64,000 nt of DNA from Miscanthus floridulus (GCF_019320115.1 NC_089593.1:16910870-16974869), one strand, 5' to 3'. Positions 35,740 through 48,548 are shown, numbered from the stretch's first letter. Notes: generated by a model from the letters alone, not told the origin. Made by a program: numbers and translations.

Positions 35740-38700
35740 TGTGACAGAACCGCCTAATTTATACAAGATCAAGTACGGTTGTCCCCGCTAACACGTTGAC
35801 ACACCCATACTTTCACTCATATAAACCCGGTAGTCCGCCGAGTGTCCCGAAAGACCTCGGTAAATCAACATCACAACCAAGATCGCGTGATTAAGCAAAT
35901 ACACATCACATACATCGGGTTGCAGCAGAAATAATATTACAAAGGGGTTAACAAATAATAGTACAAGTTTGGGTTTCAAAACCGCTTAGTGAAAACAACA
36001 TAGCTTTCAAATGATTACATTAATATAAGTTCCAAATATAGTGCTAGCATAAGTGACATCATCCGACAAAAGCATATAGATGAGAAGTAAGTATAGAATC
36101 ACCGAGCCCACCGGTGGTTAGCCACCATCATCAACAGGTCGAGAACATCACCTGCAACAAGGTGGGATAAACCCTGAGTACGAGAATGTACTCAGCCAGA
36201 CTTACCCATCGTAAACCAGAAATAAAGTGACACCAAGGATTATGCATGGCTTTCTTTAGGGGGGGCTAGCTGACTTGTTTGCGAAAAGCATAAGCTATCA
36301 TGAAGAAACCATTTTAAGTACTTTGCATCATCTTTATTATGACCTATCCATCTAGGTAAGCACCTATACTATAGCAATCACTTTATTAACCAATAACATC
36401 TAGTTACCAATTTAGGTTTAGCATATCCCATATCATCCAGATAACCATCATTGTTCCATAATAATTACTACGATGCAGTAACTCGAGTCAAGTGCTCACT
36501 ATCCAGGAGCGATGGCGATTCGAATCGATTCCTAACCAGCTGGTGATTTATTCCTTACACAAACCTCACTCACCCGCTAAAGTGAGATATTGATCACCGA
36601 GTCAACTTTCCAGGAATCTCGAGTTTACCAGGAACCACATGTACCCGGGGGCCGACCGACTGCACTTTGGTCTTATCATCTCACCCCCGTGTCCTACCAC
36701 ACCTGCTCCGGCACAGTGCGCTGCGGGCAATCTACTCGGCCCGAAAAATCTCCCAGCTTCGCGGTCGGAAGGTACTTTATCTGGCCAGCTAAATGTAAGG
36801 CATGCGTTCAACATGACTCGAGGCCCAACAACGGTCGGTCCTTAATCGACACAGACGGAAACTAACAGCACCCCAGAACCCTGTCTGGTTGCCTCCAACT
36901 TTTTCCGTCCGGTCTCCAATTATCCATCACACATGGTTAATTCCAGGATATCATTCTTTCCATAGCTAAATTCTTCCAGTAACCACCTATAAATGTAGGT
37001 GACCAGATATCACCGATCGCTACTGGTCTAAGCAAGGCTAAGCAGTTATTCGATCCTGACCTAACTGGGTAAAAAGGTAATAAGGTAGGCAAGGATAGTA
37101 ATAAATGCATCAACGGTTTCAATCAACTCCTACCACTTAATGCAACAATATATAACTCATATATAGAAAGAATTGCTTTTATAAATTAGGAGACTTATAA
37201 TGCTCCGGGGCTTGCCTGGGATCCGACACAAGTCAGTTCAGTTAGGTTGCACCGTCCTGGTGACATCTCAGGTCCTAGCACTTGCATTCAGGGGTTCTTC
37301 CATCTTCTGGACAGCCCACCGTTACACCATCGTCTGTCTCCACATCATGCGCTCCACGTCCACGTGCTGTACCTAGCGTACCTAGGATGAGATGCATAGA
37401 TGCAGATGCATGAACATAAAGAATACACATGAAGGAATGCAACAAGCATACTAAACAAGCATATGTTACACTATACACACATAAGCATGTCATACAACCA
37501 GCTAGCTATACATGATCAAGTACTTCACAATTTAGCAAAACATTTTAGGCCTGCTACCTTAACTCTAGGTGTCCAAGATAACCATTTGCAATCATACAAA
37601 CAAGAGCAAGTAGAAGCAAACAATTCTAGATACAAGCAGATTTGGACAGCAGCAAACAGTCACTTGTTTCAAACATAACTTAAGCTACAAACATCCCACA
37701 AGGATGATCTAAGACTTTATGAAAATCCATAGAAATTGTCTACAAGATTGATGTTTACATAAAAAGCTAATTACAAAGTTAAACAGGTCAAACATGTAGA
37801 TGTTTCAGACCTGTCCAGACATGGACATAAAACTGATTGCAACTTCAGAGAAGCATAACTGAAGTTACACAAATCCAAATGACTTGCAAGAAGACATTCT
37901 GGAAATCTTATGAAATTGTCTACAATTCATATTTAAACCTATCAGCATGATTCCAAAGTTAACAAGGTTAAACAGGCACATTTATCAAGGCTGGTCCAGA
38001 AATTCCAGAAAGCTACAATTTCTGAAGACCAACTTAGAACAGTCATAACTCACAAACTACTTGGCCACCTGCCATGAAAATTTAACACAAGCTAGTTAGG
38101 TGAGTTATCTATAACTTTCTTATTATCATCTTAAGATGATTCTACAGTTAGAAGGGTCAATTAATCCAATAATTGCATCTCTGTCCAAAACATAGACATA
38201 AACTGACATGCCACTTTAAACAGCTATAAATGGAGTTATACATATCCAATAAATGTGGTTCTAGACTTTTTAGAAATCTTATCAAATTATAAACAACTTT
38301 GTTGTAAACACCTAAAGCAAATTCTACTATTAAGAAGGCCCCACAGTACCAACAAGGTAACCCTGTCAGAGTTTGGGCATAAACAGCCACTGATATTTAA
38401 GCAAGTATAACTCAAGATTTACTTAACCAAAAATCATGATATTTAGCTTTTTGAAAAGCTTAATAAAAGTACTACAACTCATGTATTATCACAAAGTCAT
38501 GATTCATAACCTAACTAGACCAATTAATTTACTCTTGTAGGCCTATTCAGAATAGGGGTAAGGCAATACATGCAATTTGTTATTTTTATAACTCTTAAAA
38601 AATATAAATCCTACACTTCTGAAATTTTTACCAGACAACAACAATAACCTTATGAGCACTCCATAAAAATTTCACATTTATTTGAGTAAAATAACTGCAG

Positions 38701-40584
38701 TTATAAAAAGAACAAGACATGACTAGCATTAAGAACCTAACTTCCTAAATCTATTTTTACAGCTAAACCTTTAAAGTAAAACATGTAATATTATAGATCT
38801 AGTGCATAGAGAATTTCACAAGGATTCCAAAAAGTCCTCATTTGCTATTTTACGGATTTCCTATGAATTACTATGATTTTCTAAACTTTCAGCCGATTTA
38901 AAACAAATAGGTCCCTCGAGGTACTATTCACTGGAGTCAATGACAATGCAGTTAGGCCCTTGACCTTCGTTGAATTTGAGCCCGAGGCCCCTGGTCGCAG
39001 AACACAGCAGGGGAGCATGTCAGACTTGCTGTTGCCGGCCGAAGGAGGCTGTTCGGCGGCGATGGAGGGGCGGAGGAGCACCAGTGGGTTGTCTCGCACT
39101 CGTAGGTGGCCGCGACATGGACGGAGGCGGCCTGTGGCCTGCTGGCCGCGTGAGCAGGCGGAACGCCGACGACTGCTCGGCGGCGACGGCGCCACGGCGG
39201 TTGTGGTGACTGGAAAAGGGGCACAGGAGGGGCGGCGCACGACGAAGAAGGTGATTCCACGCTTGGTTCGGACGGAGGAGGGATGGAGTGGAGGCAGTAG
39301 CAGCGACAGCGAGCTCGGCGGCGGCATTCATGGCGGGCGCGCTCTGGCGCGCGCGTGCAGCGCAGAGGGTGAGGGAGGAGGAGAGCAGGGCGAGCAGAGA
39401 GGCGAGTGAGGGCGCTCTGGTGCTCCCCATTTACGCAGGCAGGGGTAGGCGGCTTCGGCGGGGCGCCCATGACGCGTGGAGCAGCGGCGGCGAGCATGGC
39501 ATCCGCATGTCCCCTATGGGGCCCGCCATCGAACACCTGGCGCGCGCGATGGAGCCCGAGTTCAGACGCGTTTTTCAGCATATTCGGCTTGGATTCGGAC
39601 CTGGGCGCCTGTAGCAAAGTTGTTGTCCACAAGCTGCTCTCCAACTTTTATTAAGGGTGCATAGGCATTAAACTCTCGGATTAGTAGCTAATCAAGCCTC
39701 AAGTTGACATTGTCAGTGACTTAACAAGGGTTAAGTGTCGCTCTGCTTGAAGTCGAACTACTTGGTCCAAACATGGTCAAACTGATCCCAACCTTTTGTA
39801 TGATCTTCTCCAATGAATTAGCTCCAACTTCTATTTTGGGGTCAAGTCAAGTTGCTTAACGAAAACACGAGAACGCGACATGCCAACATCGACGACGATG
39901 AATTCTAGACTTAGAAAAATTCTAAGTCTGAAAACAGCCGCTGATTCAATCTTCGAGCCTCTGTTTGACTTATTTCCAAGTTGATCTAGCTCTTGGTCCA
40001 AAAACAAAGTTTGTTCTACATGATATGGACTACAACTTTCATTTAAGGTCCAACCTCAAAACTGGTATAGAACCTACTGTTCTACTTTGACCAAAGTAGG
40101 ATCATGATGAAGCTTAAATTATCCTTTTTGATCCATTGGAGCATTTTCTTGGCATTTGCCCAACATGAACCTTTCATGACTTTTGTTGTAGAGTTCATCT
40201 AGAGTCATTTTGGCAAGGTTGCAAGGTTTGGTTGACATCTCATGTTCTTATTCACTTAATAGTGCAATTCAAACACTTAGTAAAATCATTCCAACAAGGA
40301 TATAACTTATCATTTCATGTGACTTTTTGATTCCAAACTTCATGAAACTTTTTGAGTGTCCAATATAGATGGGTATTGATGTGAGACACATGAAGATATC
40401 CCAATCACACCACCCAAGCATATATCTTGAAAAGGGGTCTATAGGCGAGCAAAGGTGCAATATCCAAGTTTAGGTTGGGGCTTGTTTCCATAGGGTTGAC
40501 CTTGACATCTTCATCATTACTTAATATGCCATGTTTGAGCTCAAACCCATTGCTTAACTGGTGGCAAACACCCGGGGTGTTACA
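35740..40584 (-). repeat. 5' LTR of the LARD
   Basis: Partner of 26733-31576. Followed on the plus strand by the GGTTA target duplication and the rest of the interrupted gag-like ORF. Confidence 0.9.
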
Positions 40585-40589
40585 GGTTA

Positions 40590-41727
40590 TTCGTATCCAC
40601 CGACTTATGATGGTATAGGTGCTGATGAGTACATGGAGTGGGAAATTGCCATCGATAACATATTTGCTACTCGCTTTATGTGTCCAAGGAGGAAGGTAAA
40701 AAATGCAGCTAGTATTTTGCGATATTTTGCTTTATCTTGGTGGGAGTCTTTAGATCCTTCTGATAAACCTCAAACTTGGAATGATATGAAACATCTTATG
40801 AGAGAAAAATTTGTTAATCCATCTCTTGTAATTAATTCAAATGATGAGGTGCATCAACTAGATCAATCTCTTGTTATTCCTCCTGCTATGCCTAACCTTT
40901 TGCAGGACAATGTACAAAAGAGCGAGGATGACATGACAGAAAAGGAGATGCTCACAGCCTCATGTGAAAATTTAGAACCATCAACTATTACGCCTGCTGA
41001 ACATGAGAGCAAAGGTAATAGCCACGATGCTAAACTCACGGAAGGTGAGAGTTCTCTTGATGTGCTGATTTTTTTCACCAATCATGCTATGATAGAGCAA
41101 ATTTTAGTGGAGCCTTCGCTTGATTTACCTTTGTCACAAGATGATTTGCTTGATGTTTCTTGTGATGAAGATGACTTGCATGATGATATTTATGTTATAC
41201 CTATGCAATCATTGAAGAATGATCATGATATATGTGTGCTGAAATCGAGCACTTGTGCTGAAAATGGACTTGTTATTCATAATGCTAGTGAAGTTGATGA
41301 ACTGAAATTGTTGTCTTCTTTAAATACTTTGGGTTACATTGAATTTGATGTTCCGTGCAATCTTAGTTCTTTAGAGGAGAAACTTTATGCATATGCTGAT
41401 TTGCTATGGTTCTCTAGACATACATATCATATTTTTGGTAAATATAACAACCAAGGGCAATATTTGATACAACGAGTTTACATTTGTACTAATCCGAATT
41501 CTCCTTTTGTTGTACAAATTAATGATCAACTAGAGGACAGTAAAATCAACACTGTTGTTATGCCATATTCCTCTAGTTTTGCTTTTCAAACACAAGTGGA
41601 ATCCAAAGAAAGGGAGCATATATTTTTTGTTAGTACTAATTATTTGCAGGATAGTATTGGCAAAGATCGTGTGTATTTCAATCGAGCAAACTACATGTCT
41701 GTAGGACAAGACATGCTACAAACCTAG
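40590..41727 (+). pseudogene. Gag-like protein of the gag-only element (5' end displaced)
   Basis: Together with 26722-26732 this forms an uninterrupted ORF of 382 residues. The N-terminal third has retrotransposon Gag character (YPPTYDGIGADEYMEWEIAI, NAASILRYFALSWWESLDPS, WNDMKHLMREKFV). The remainder is acidic with DDLLDVSCDEDDLHDDIYV and ends in a region with an F/Y/W-rich patch (YADLLWFSRHTYHIF). No CCHC zinc knuckle, protease or polymerase is present. It would presumably assemble into particles using enzymes from another element. Apart from the LARD inserted after codon 3-4, no stop or frameshift is seen, unlike the other retrotransposon genes here. Confidence 0.82.
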
Positions 41728-41861
41728 ATATGTGGTCATATTCTTTCTCACAACATTGTCCATTCCTATTATTTTAGAAACCTCGTTTGTCCTCATGTTG
41801 TGCAGGATCGACTTCAAGCAAAATCGACGCCGAGGACGGCTTTTCGTCAAGAAAGGGAGGA

Positions 41862-42734
41862 TGATGAGGACATGACCTCCATACATATGACCATGCTTGG
41901 AGAACCATATGGAGACCAAGGAGATCAGCGAGGGTGTCCAAGTCAAGAAGGAGGTCCGAGGCTAATTTGGTTCGAGTCCCCGAGGTGGAGGCCTAAAGCA
42001 ACTCAAGTTCGAGTCTGTCTCGGGTTCCAGGACCAGTCTGCCATAAATTAGTCACCCAGGACGCATCCGGACTCCGTTTTCGATGATCCACATATGGATG
42101 GAAAGCTAATTGGATAAGGAAGCCAACCCGATTGGTTTCACGTCAAAACACCTTCGGAATCAACAGGAATCGTTGAAACAAGTCAGTGTCCAGAATCTAT
42201 CAGGGTGCTGCGACACCGTCTTTTGGTCCGTTGGACCATGTATCATGTTTGGGCCCATTAGGGGCGCGTCCAGGGGGGTGACGCCCAAGACTCTATAAAT
42301 AGCAGCCGTCGCTCTCCTTAGGGTTTGGGTTTTATTTAGTTCTTGATTTCCTCGTGAAACAGACATCGTTTTGCTGCAACTGTCGCCGCCAAGGCCGTTT
42401 GCTGTGAACCAGGACCCCAGTTCTTGATCTTGTTCGCCTGTGGCGATTAGTCCTTTTGAATAAAGACTTGAACTCTTTCTCATTATCATAAGCCTCATAT
42501 TTATTGCAATTTCAGATTGCGTTTATCTTGTTCTTGCTTGTGTTCTCGATTCGCTTGCAGGAAAGCCTTCTCAGCGAGGTCAATCACGTTCGCGTGGTTG
42601 ATAACCAATGGAGCAGTGGTGTAACGGTTGTGGGGGTCCAAATCAGTCTTGGTTCGAAGCCTAAATCGTGAACGTCGAGTCTCCACCAATTGACGCTATC
42701 ATACCTTTCGGAAGATTGGGCCTAGTCTACATCA
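41862..42734 (+). repeat. 3' LTR of the gag-only element
   Basis: Matches 24862-25716; TATAAATA at 42294-42301. Followed by an 11-C run (42735-42745) belonging to the outer Copia polypurine tract. Confidence 0.88.
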
Positions 42735-42745
42735 CCCCCCCCCCC

Positions 42746-44416
42746 GCAGTCTCGATGTCGGGCGCTGTGACAGAGAGGCTGTCTCTGAAGTCAAAGAACA
42801 ACACCGAAGGCAACCCTTTGGTGAACACATCAGCGAGTTGGCGCGCACTGGGAACGTGCGGGACGTGAAGCTCTCCAATGGCCACTTTTTCCCAAATGAA
42901 GTGGATGTCAAGCTCAATGTGCTTGGTTCGCCGGTGGTGGATAGGGTTCCTGGACATGTAAACTGAAGATATGTTGTCGCAGAAGGCCACAGTCACCGAG
43001 GGAACCTTATAGAGGAGCTCGCCAAGAAGATGTCGAAGCCAAGAGCACTCAGAGACGGCATTAGCAATGGCATGGTACTCAGCCTCGACGCTCGCCCTTG
43101 ACACCGTGGTTTGTCGCTTGGATGACCACAAGATGAGTGAATTGCCAAGGAAGACGCAAAACCCTAAAGCCGAACATCGCATGTCTAGACAACCGGCCCA
43201 GTCGGTGTCGCTGTAGGCGGTGATCGTCGGTGAAGGAGCGGCGCGCAGTTGGATGCCGAGGCTCGTCGTCCCTTTGACATATCGGAGGATGCATTTCATC
43301 ATCGTTTGGTGCATGTCCCTTGGTGCGTGCATGTGTAAGCACACTTGCTGCATAGCGTATGCAATGTCTGGACGTGTGATCGTCAGATATTGCAGTGCGC
43401 CAGTGATGCTTCGGTAAGTGGTGGCGTCGTCGATGAGCTTGCCGTCAGCAGCAGATGCTTTCAGCTTGGTGTCCACATGCGTGGCGATGGGGTTGTAGTT
43501 GGCCATGCCAGCGTGCTCCAAGAGATCCTTGGCATATGCCGACTGGGAGAGGAAGAAGCCATCTTTGGTATGTCGAATGTTGATGCCGAGGAAATGTTGA
43601 ATTGGCCCCATGTCCTTCACGGCAAATGTGTCGTGTAGTCGAGCGATGACATGGCGAAGGAGCAACACCAAGGATACCGATTGGATCATGTTGTCGACAT
43701 ATAGGAGTAGGTACGGCGTGGCCCATTGCGGTGGTAGACGAAGAGGGAGGAGTCGGCCTTTGACTGGATGAACCCCAAGCTGGTGACGTGCCCGACGAAG
43801 CGTTTGAACCACGCCCGTGGTGCTTGGTGAAGACCGTAGAGGGACCACGATAAGAGACAGACATCGTTCGAGCGCTGAGGATCAGCAAACCCGATGGGTT
43901 GCTGGCTGTACACCCGTTCGCGAAGGTTGCCGTGGAGGAAGGAGTTGGAGATGTCGAGTTGATGAGCCGGCCCGTTGTACATCGCCACGAGCGTGAGAAC
44001 GGTGCGGATCGTGGCCGGCTTGACTACCGGTGAGAATGTCTCGCCAAAATCAACACCGGGGCGCTGGTTGAACCCATGAACAACCCATCGAGCCTTGTAT
44101 CGCTCTAGGGTTCCATCGGGATTCATCTTGTGTTTGAAGACCCATTTACTGGTGATGACACGAGCGTTGGGTGGTCGCGGCATGAGAGTCCAGGTCTTGT
44201 TAGCCTGCAACGCATCAATTTCGCTTTTCATGGCAATATACTAGTTGGGGTCCTTGACTACGCTGCGGACGCTCTGGGGGATCAGGGAGATTGTCGCTGA
44301 GGCTGCCATGGCATACTTCGGGTTGGGTTTGTGGATCCCAGCCCGAGCACGAGTGATCATCGGGTGTCCAGGATTTGCGTCATCATGTGCTGGTGGCGAT
44401 GTAGTGGCGACCACGG
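42746..44416 (-). pseudogene. Reverse transcriptase and RNase H of the outer Copia
   Basis: Minus-strand pol. The N-terminal RT part is 44231-about 43715 (TWTLMPRPPNARVITSKWVF, KARWVVHGFNQRPGVDFGET, LYGLHQAPRAWFKRF); a TAG upstream near 44243 replaces an expected Trp. A one-base frameshift near 43710-43720 moves the frame to 43700-42746, which carries LLLYVDNMI, FLGINIRH, the RNase H segment (AYSDTDWAGCLDMR, SSKRQTTVSRASVEAEYHA) and ADVFTKGLP. The RT catalytic motif reads YVDN instead of YVDD, a G-to-A change. The upstream end is cut by the SIRE insertion. Inactive. Confidence 0.88.
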
Positions 44417-46384
44417 TGAAAGCTCTAGTTTGGATTTGGTTAATTGATGAAACCCTAAGTGCTAACCTAGTTTATCAAAGTAATTATGAGATAGGTAGCA
44501 CTACTCCAAGTGATGAAGCAATGGCAAAGATCATGACGATGGTGATGGCATGGTGATGATCAAATGCTTAAACTTGGAAAAGAAGGAAGAGAAAAACAAA
44601 AGGCTCAAGGCAAAGGTAAAATTGTAGGAGCCATTTTGTTTTAGTGATCGAGACACTTAGCGAGTGTGATCACATTTAGGATCAATAGCTGTACTATTAA
44701 GAGGGGTGGAACTCGTATCAAAATGCGGTTATCAAAGTGCCACTAGATGCTCTAACTCATTGCATATGCATTTAGGATCTAGTGGAATGCTAACACTCTT
44801 GAAAATGTTTTGAAAATATGTTAACACATGTGCACAAGGTGATGCACTTGGTGGTTGGCACATTTGAGCAAGGGTGAAGAAGTTAGACGTGAAAAGGAGT
44901 TAGTCGCGCTGGTCACAGAGTGACCGGACGCGTCCAGTATGGTGACCGGACGTGTCCGGTATTAATGATGAACTTAGCGACCGGACACGTCCGGTTGACA
45001 CACCGGACATGTCCGGTGTGAATTAGCAAAATCGATGTTCGGTGAAACAGTTGATTGGACGCTGGCCACGTCCGGTCCGAAGTGACCGGACGTGTCCGGT
45101 CGTCCGTGGGTGCTTACTGTACTCGATCGGACGCTGAGGCTCAGCGTCTGGTCAGTTTCTAACTGACGCGTCCGATCGGCCCTAGAGGCTTACTAGACTC
45201 GACCGGACGCAGCGGCTCTGCGTCCGGTCATTTCGAACACTGTGTCTGGTCGGACATATCAGAGAGCCATTTGAAGCAACGGTGAGACACGTGGCGGTCT
45301 AGTAGCTACCGAACATGTCTGGTATGGTGACCGGACACGTCCGGTATTCACGACCGGTGTGTCCGGTGCTGCGTCCAGTCAGTATGACTGGAGCGTCTAG
45401 TCACCATGACTTATGTCCAGTGAAGGGGTACAACGGCTCTATTTCGTGGGGGCTTCTATTTAAACCCCATGGCTGGCTCAAGCTCACTCTCTTGCACATT
45501 TTCATTGACATAGGAACCTTGTGAGCTTAGCCAAAGTCCTCCCACTCATCTCCATCATTGATCCATCATCTTTGTGAGATTGGGAGAGAATCCAAGTGCA
45601 TTGCTTGAGTGATTGCATCTAGAGGCACTTGGTATTCGTGTTGCGCTGCGGATTTTGCTTGTTACTCTTGGTGGTTGCCACCACCTAGATGGCTTGGTGC
45701 AGCGGTGGAGGATCGGCACGAGTTGGTGATTATTCATGGCCATCTCCGGTGATTGTGAGGGGAGTTGTACCTTCCTCGGTGGAGTGCCGAAAGGTAACTC
45801 TAGTAAATTGCTCATGTCATTGAGTTACCTCACTTGTGAGTCGGTTCTTGCGGTGTCCAATCGTGTGGACGAGGTTTGTGAAACACCTCTTAGCCGCTGA
45901 ACCATCAAGTGTTGGTCGACACAACGGGGACTAGCGTGTTGGCAAGCACGTGAACCTCGGGAGAAAAATCGGTTGTCTCTTGCCATTTGATATTCTCCCG
46001 GTGATTGGTTTCATATTCATCTTATGATTGGTTCATTCCTCTACACGGTGGTATAACCATCCTACTCACTTGTTTATACTCTTGCAAACTAGTTGTAGCA
46101 AGCTCTTTAGTGTAATTAGATTTGAGAGCTTGCTTTGCTATTTAAGTTTGCTTAGTGGAGCTCTTTAGAGTAGAAAGATTGAGAGCTCTTAGTGAGTAGT
46201 ATCATAGCAAGTTGTGTGTCTAGCTATCATTGCAACTAGAATTGTTGGATAGGTGGCTTGCAACCTTTGTAGAGCTAGAGCAAGTTTGCATTTCACTATT
46301 TGTCATACTAATCAAATTGCTCTAGTTGATTTGTAGATTTCTAAATAGGCTATTCACCCCCTCTAGCCATATTAGGACCTTTCA
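44417..46384 (+). repeat. 5' LTR of the SIRE-type Copia
   Basis: 1,968 bp. A TATA-like TATTTAAA lies at about 45457-45464. A cluster of ACCGGAC/GTCCGGT palindromes occupies 44925-45400. Confidence 0.8.
44925..45400. repeat. Cluster of CCGGAC-NN-GTCCGG palindromes
   Basis: At least six near-perfect palindromes such as ACCGGACGTGTCCGGT and ACCGGACACGTCCGGT plus several decayed halves (GCGTCCGGTC, CGTCCAGT). They lie 500-1,000 bp into the LTR, upstream of the TATA-like box. Confidence 0.8.
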
Positions 46385-46399
46385 AGTGGTATCGGAGCC

Positions 46400-48548
46400 A
46401 TGGTCACCGTTTGATTAAAGGCTTAACAACCTCGGTGTCAAATTATGGCTCAAGTTATGTTCAACCATGTGGGGGCAAACCACCATTCTTTGATGGCACA
46501 TGCTATGATTATTGGAAGAGAAAGATGATGATGTATCTTGGTTCAATCAATGATCAAGTATGGGAAGTGACCAAGAATGACTATGCTATCATTGATCCTG
46601 ATGATCCCACCAACCAAGATAAGATCAACAAGCAATGCAATACAATGGCTCTCAACACCATATACAATGCCATTGATTCCAAGGTGTTTGAGCAAATCAA
46701 GGATTGTGAAAGAGCAAATGAGGTGTGGAAGAGATTGGAGAAAACATATGAGGGCACACCAGTGGTGAAGAGTGCCAAATTGTATATCCTCAAGGATAAA
46801 TTGACAAGCTTCAAGATGAAGGGAGATGAGAGCATTCCGGAGATGTTCCATCGTTTGCAAGTGATTGTCAATGATTTGAAGGCATTGGGAGAAAAGATCA
46901 AGGATGATGATGTCTCTCATCGGTTCTTGATGTGCCTACCTTCAAGATTTGAGATGTTGAGATTGCTTATCATAAGAGGAGGATTGAAGGAGATTACCCC
47001 CAACCAAGTACTAGGTGATGTCATAACACAAGAGACATACCGTGTGGAAAGGGAGGGGGATGACAAGGAGGACAAGAAGGAAGAAGAAGACAAGAAGAAG
47101 AAGAGTACAACATTCAAGGCTAGCTCATCATCATCCAAGAACAAGGGCAAATCCAAGAAAGAATCAAGTAGTGATGATGATCTTAGTGACATTGATGATG
47201 AAGCTATGGCCCTCTTTATGCGCAAGATGGGAAAATTCATGAAGAAGAAGGGCTATGGTGCAAGAAAAGAAGAGATCATACCAAGAGCAAAGAGTATATG
47301 AGAAGATGCTACAATTGCAAGAGCCCCAATCATGTTGTAGCAAATTGTCCCTACAATAATGATAATGATGAAGATGAGAAGAAGAAGCACAAGAAAGATA
47401 AGAATGAAAAGAAGGAGAAGGAGAAGAGAATGATCTTCCAAAAGAAGAAGAAGGGTGGAGGCTATGTAGTCACTTGGAATAGTGATGGCTCATTGGATAG
47501 TGATGACTATAGTGATGATGGCAAGAAATCTATCAAGAAAGCACTAGCAAGGATCACCATCAACAACAAGCCCTCCATCTTCGACACTCCATCGACATGT
47601 CTCATGGCAAAGCCTACTAAGGTAAAATATGATGAGAGTGATGATGATGAATGTGAAAGTGACTCTTGTAGGAATGATAATGATGATGATGATGAGGAGT
47701 ACTCCAAGGAGGAGCTCCTGGACATGTGTGAGCAAGTGCACGCTTGCAATGAGATAAAGAGAAAGGAGTGCAAAGAATTGCGCAAGAAAGTAAAATTTCT
47801 TGAGCAATCCTTTGATGAGCTCAATGCCACTCATGAGAGGCTAATGGAAGCCCATGAGAAGCTTGGCAAAGCTCACTCTAAGCTTGAAAAGGCTCACTCA
47901 TCTCTCATTGAGCAAGTCAAAGTGAAGGAAGCCAAGAAGGAGCAAGTGATCATATCATGTGATGTGGGACTAACTTGTGATCTTATTGATGAATCTTTTT
48001 ATAAGCCCATTGTAGTTGCTCCCACTAACTCTTCTTGTAGCACTACCACTTCCACTTCACCTTTGAGTGATGGTCTCTCTTGTGATACCTCACTAATGGT
48101 GGAAAATGAGACCCTCAAGAAGGAAGTGAATGAGCTCACTCGTGCCTTAGGCAATGCCTATGGTGGAGATGCCCGCTTGCTAAAGTGCTTGGGTAGCCAA
48201 AGGTTTTCTCTCAACAAAGAGGGATTAGGCTATACTCACAAGAAAGGCAAGGTGGCCTTTGTCACTCCCAAAGTTAGCTTTGTGAAGGGCAATGGTCGGT
48301 TTTGTAATAGATGCAAGCAAGTTGGGCATATAGAGCAATATTGCAAGATTAACAAGAACAAGCTACCTAATGTATCCTCAATTAAATTTGATTCTTGTTA
48401 CATGCTTTTTAAGGGTGCCAATGGTGTGAAGGCTAAGTTCATTGGTACACCAATTGTGGGCCCAAAGAAGAAGGCCATTTGGGTACCAAAGACCTTGGTA
48501 ACTAACCTACAAGGACCCAAGCAAGTTTGGGTACCTAAAAAGAATTGA
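46400..48548 (+). pseudogene. Gag of the SIRE-type Copia, frameshifted
   Basis: Capsid-like part in frame 1 (to 47301) with FFDGTCYDYWKRKMMMYL, then a Lys/Ser/Asp-rich stretch. A one-base shift near 47260 leads to the second frame (about 47262-48548) with the zinc knuckle CYNCKSPNHVVANC and, further on, a Glu/Lys/His heptad-like region (about 47800-47930: HERLMEAHEKLGKAHSKLEK) that should form a coiled coil, and a second zinc-knuckle-like CNRCKQVGHIEQYC. This long Gag is typical of SIRE. No clean ATG is seen at the start; ATG 46400 is followed by a stop. Confidence 0.82.

Larger units (their letters stand above)
26733..40584 (-). mobile_element. LARD-like non-coding LTR retrotransposon with 4.84-kb LTRs
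   Basis: Near-identical direct repeats 26733-31576 and 35740-40584 (4,844 and 4,845 bp) start TGTAACACCCCGGGTGTT and end GGTTCTGTCACA on the minus strand. A 5-bp duplication GGTTA lies at 26728-26732 and 40585-40589. The primer site TGGTATCAGAGC (35726-35737, minus) sets the orientation, and a polypurine tract (31577-31590) adjoins the 3' LTR. The 4.16-kb interior has no gag or pol that I can recognise. Size and emptiness fit a LARD. LTR identity is about 98-99% by eye, so this is the youngest large insertion. Confidence 0.9.
24862..42734 (+). mobile_element. Gag-only LTR retrotransposon (TR-GAG-like), split by a LARD
   Basis: LTRs 24862-25716 and 41862-42734 (TGATGAGGACATG...AGTCTACATCA), primer site TGGTATTAGAG-C-like at 25719-25730 (initiator-Met type with one change), a gag-like ORF, and a polypurine tract AAGAAAGGGAGGA directly before the 3' LTR. 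Without the 13.85-kb LARD it is about 4.0 kb and has no pol domain, matching the TR-GAG class of non-autonomous elements. It is inserted in the polypurine C/G run of the outer Copia; the target duplication CCCCG is blurred by run-length change. LTRs differ at about 34 sites. Confidence 0.88.

Noticed and set aside
26733..40584. Two 4.8-kb near-identical blocks as a segmental duplication
   Set aside because: GGTTA duplication, TG...CA ends, primer site and polypurine tract show they are LTRs of one element.
43079..43888. Additional frames over the outer Copia RT
   Set aside because: Shadows of the pol frame, which carries all RT and RNase H motifs.
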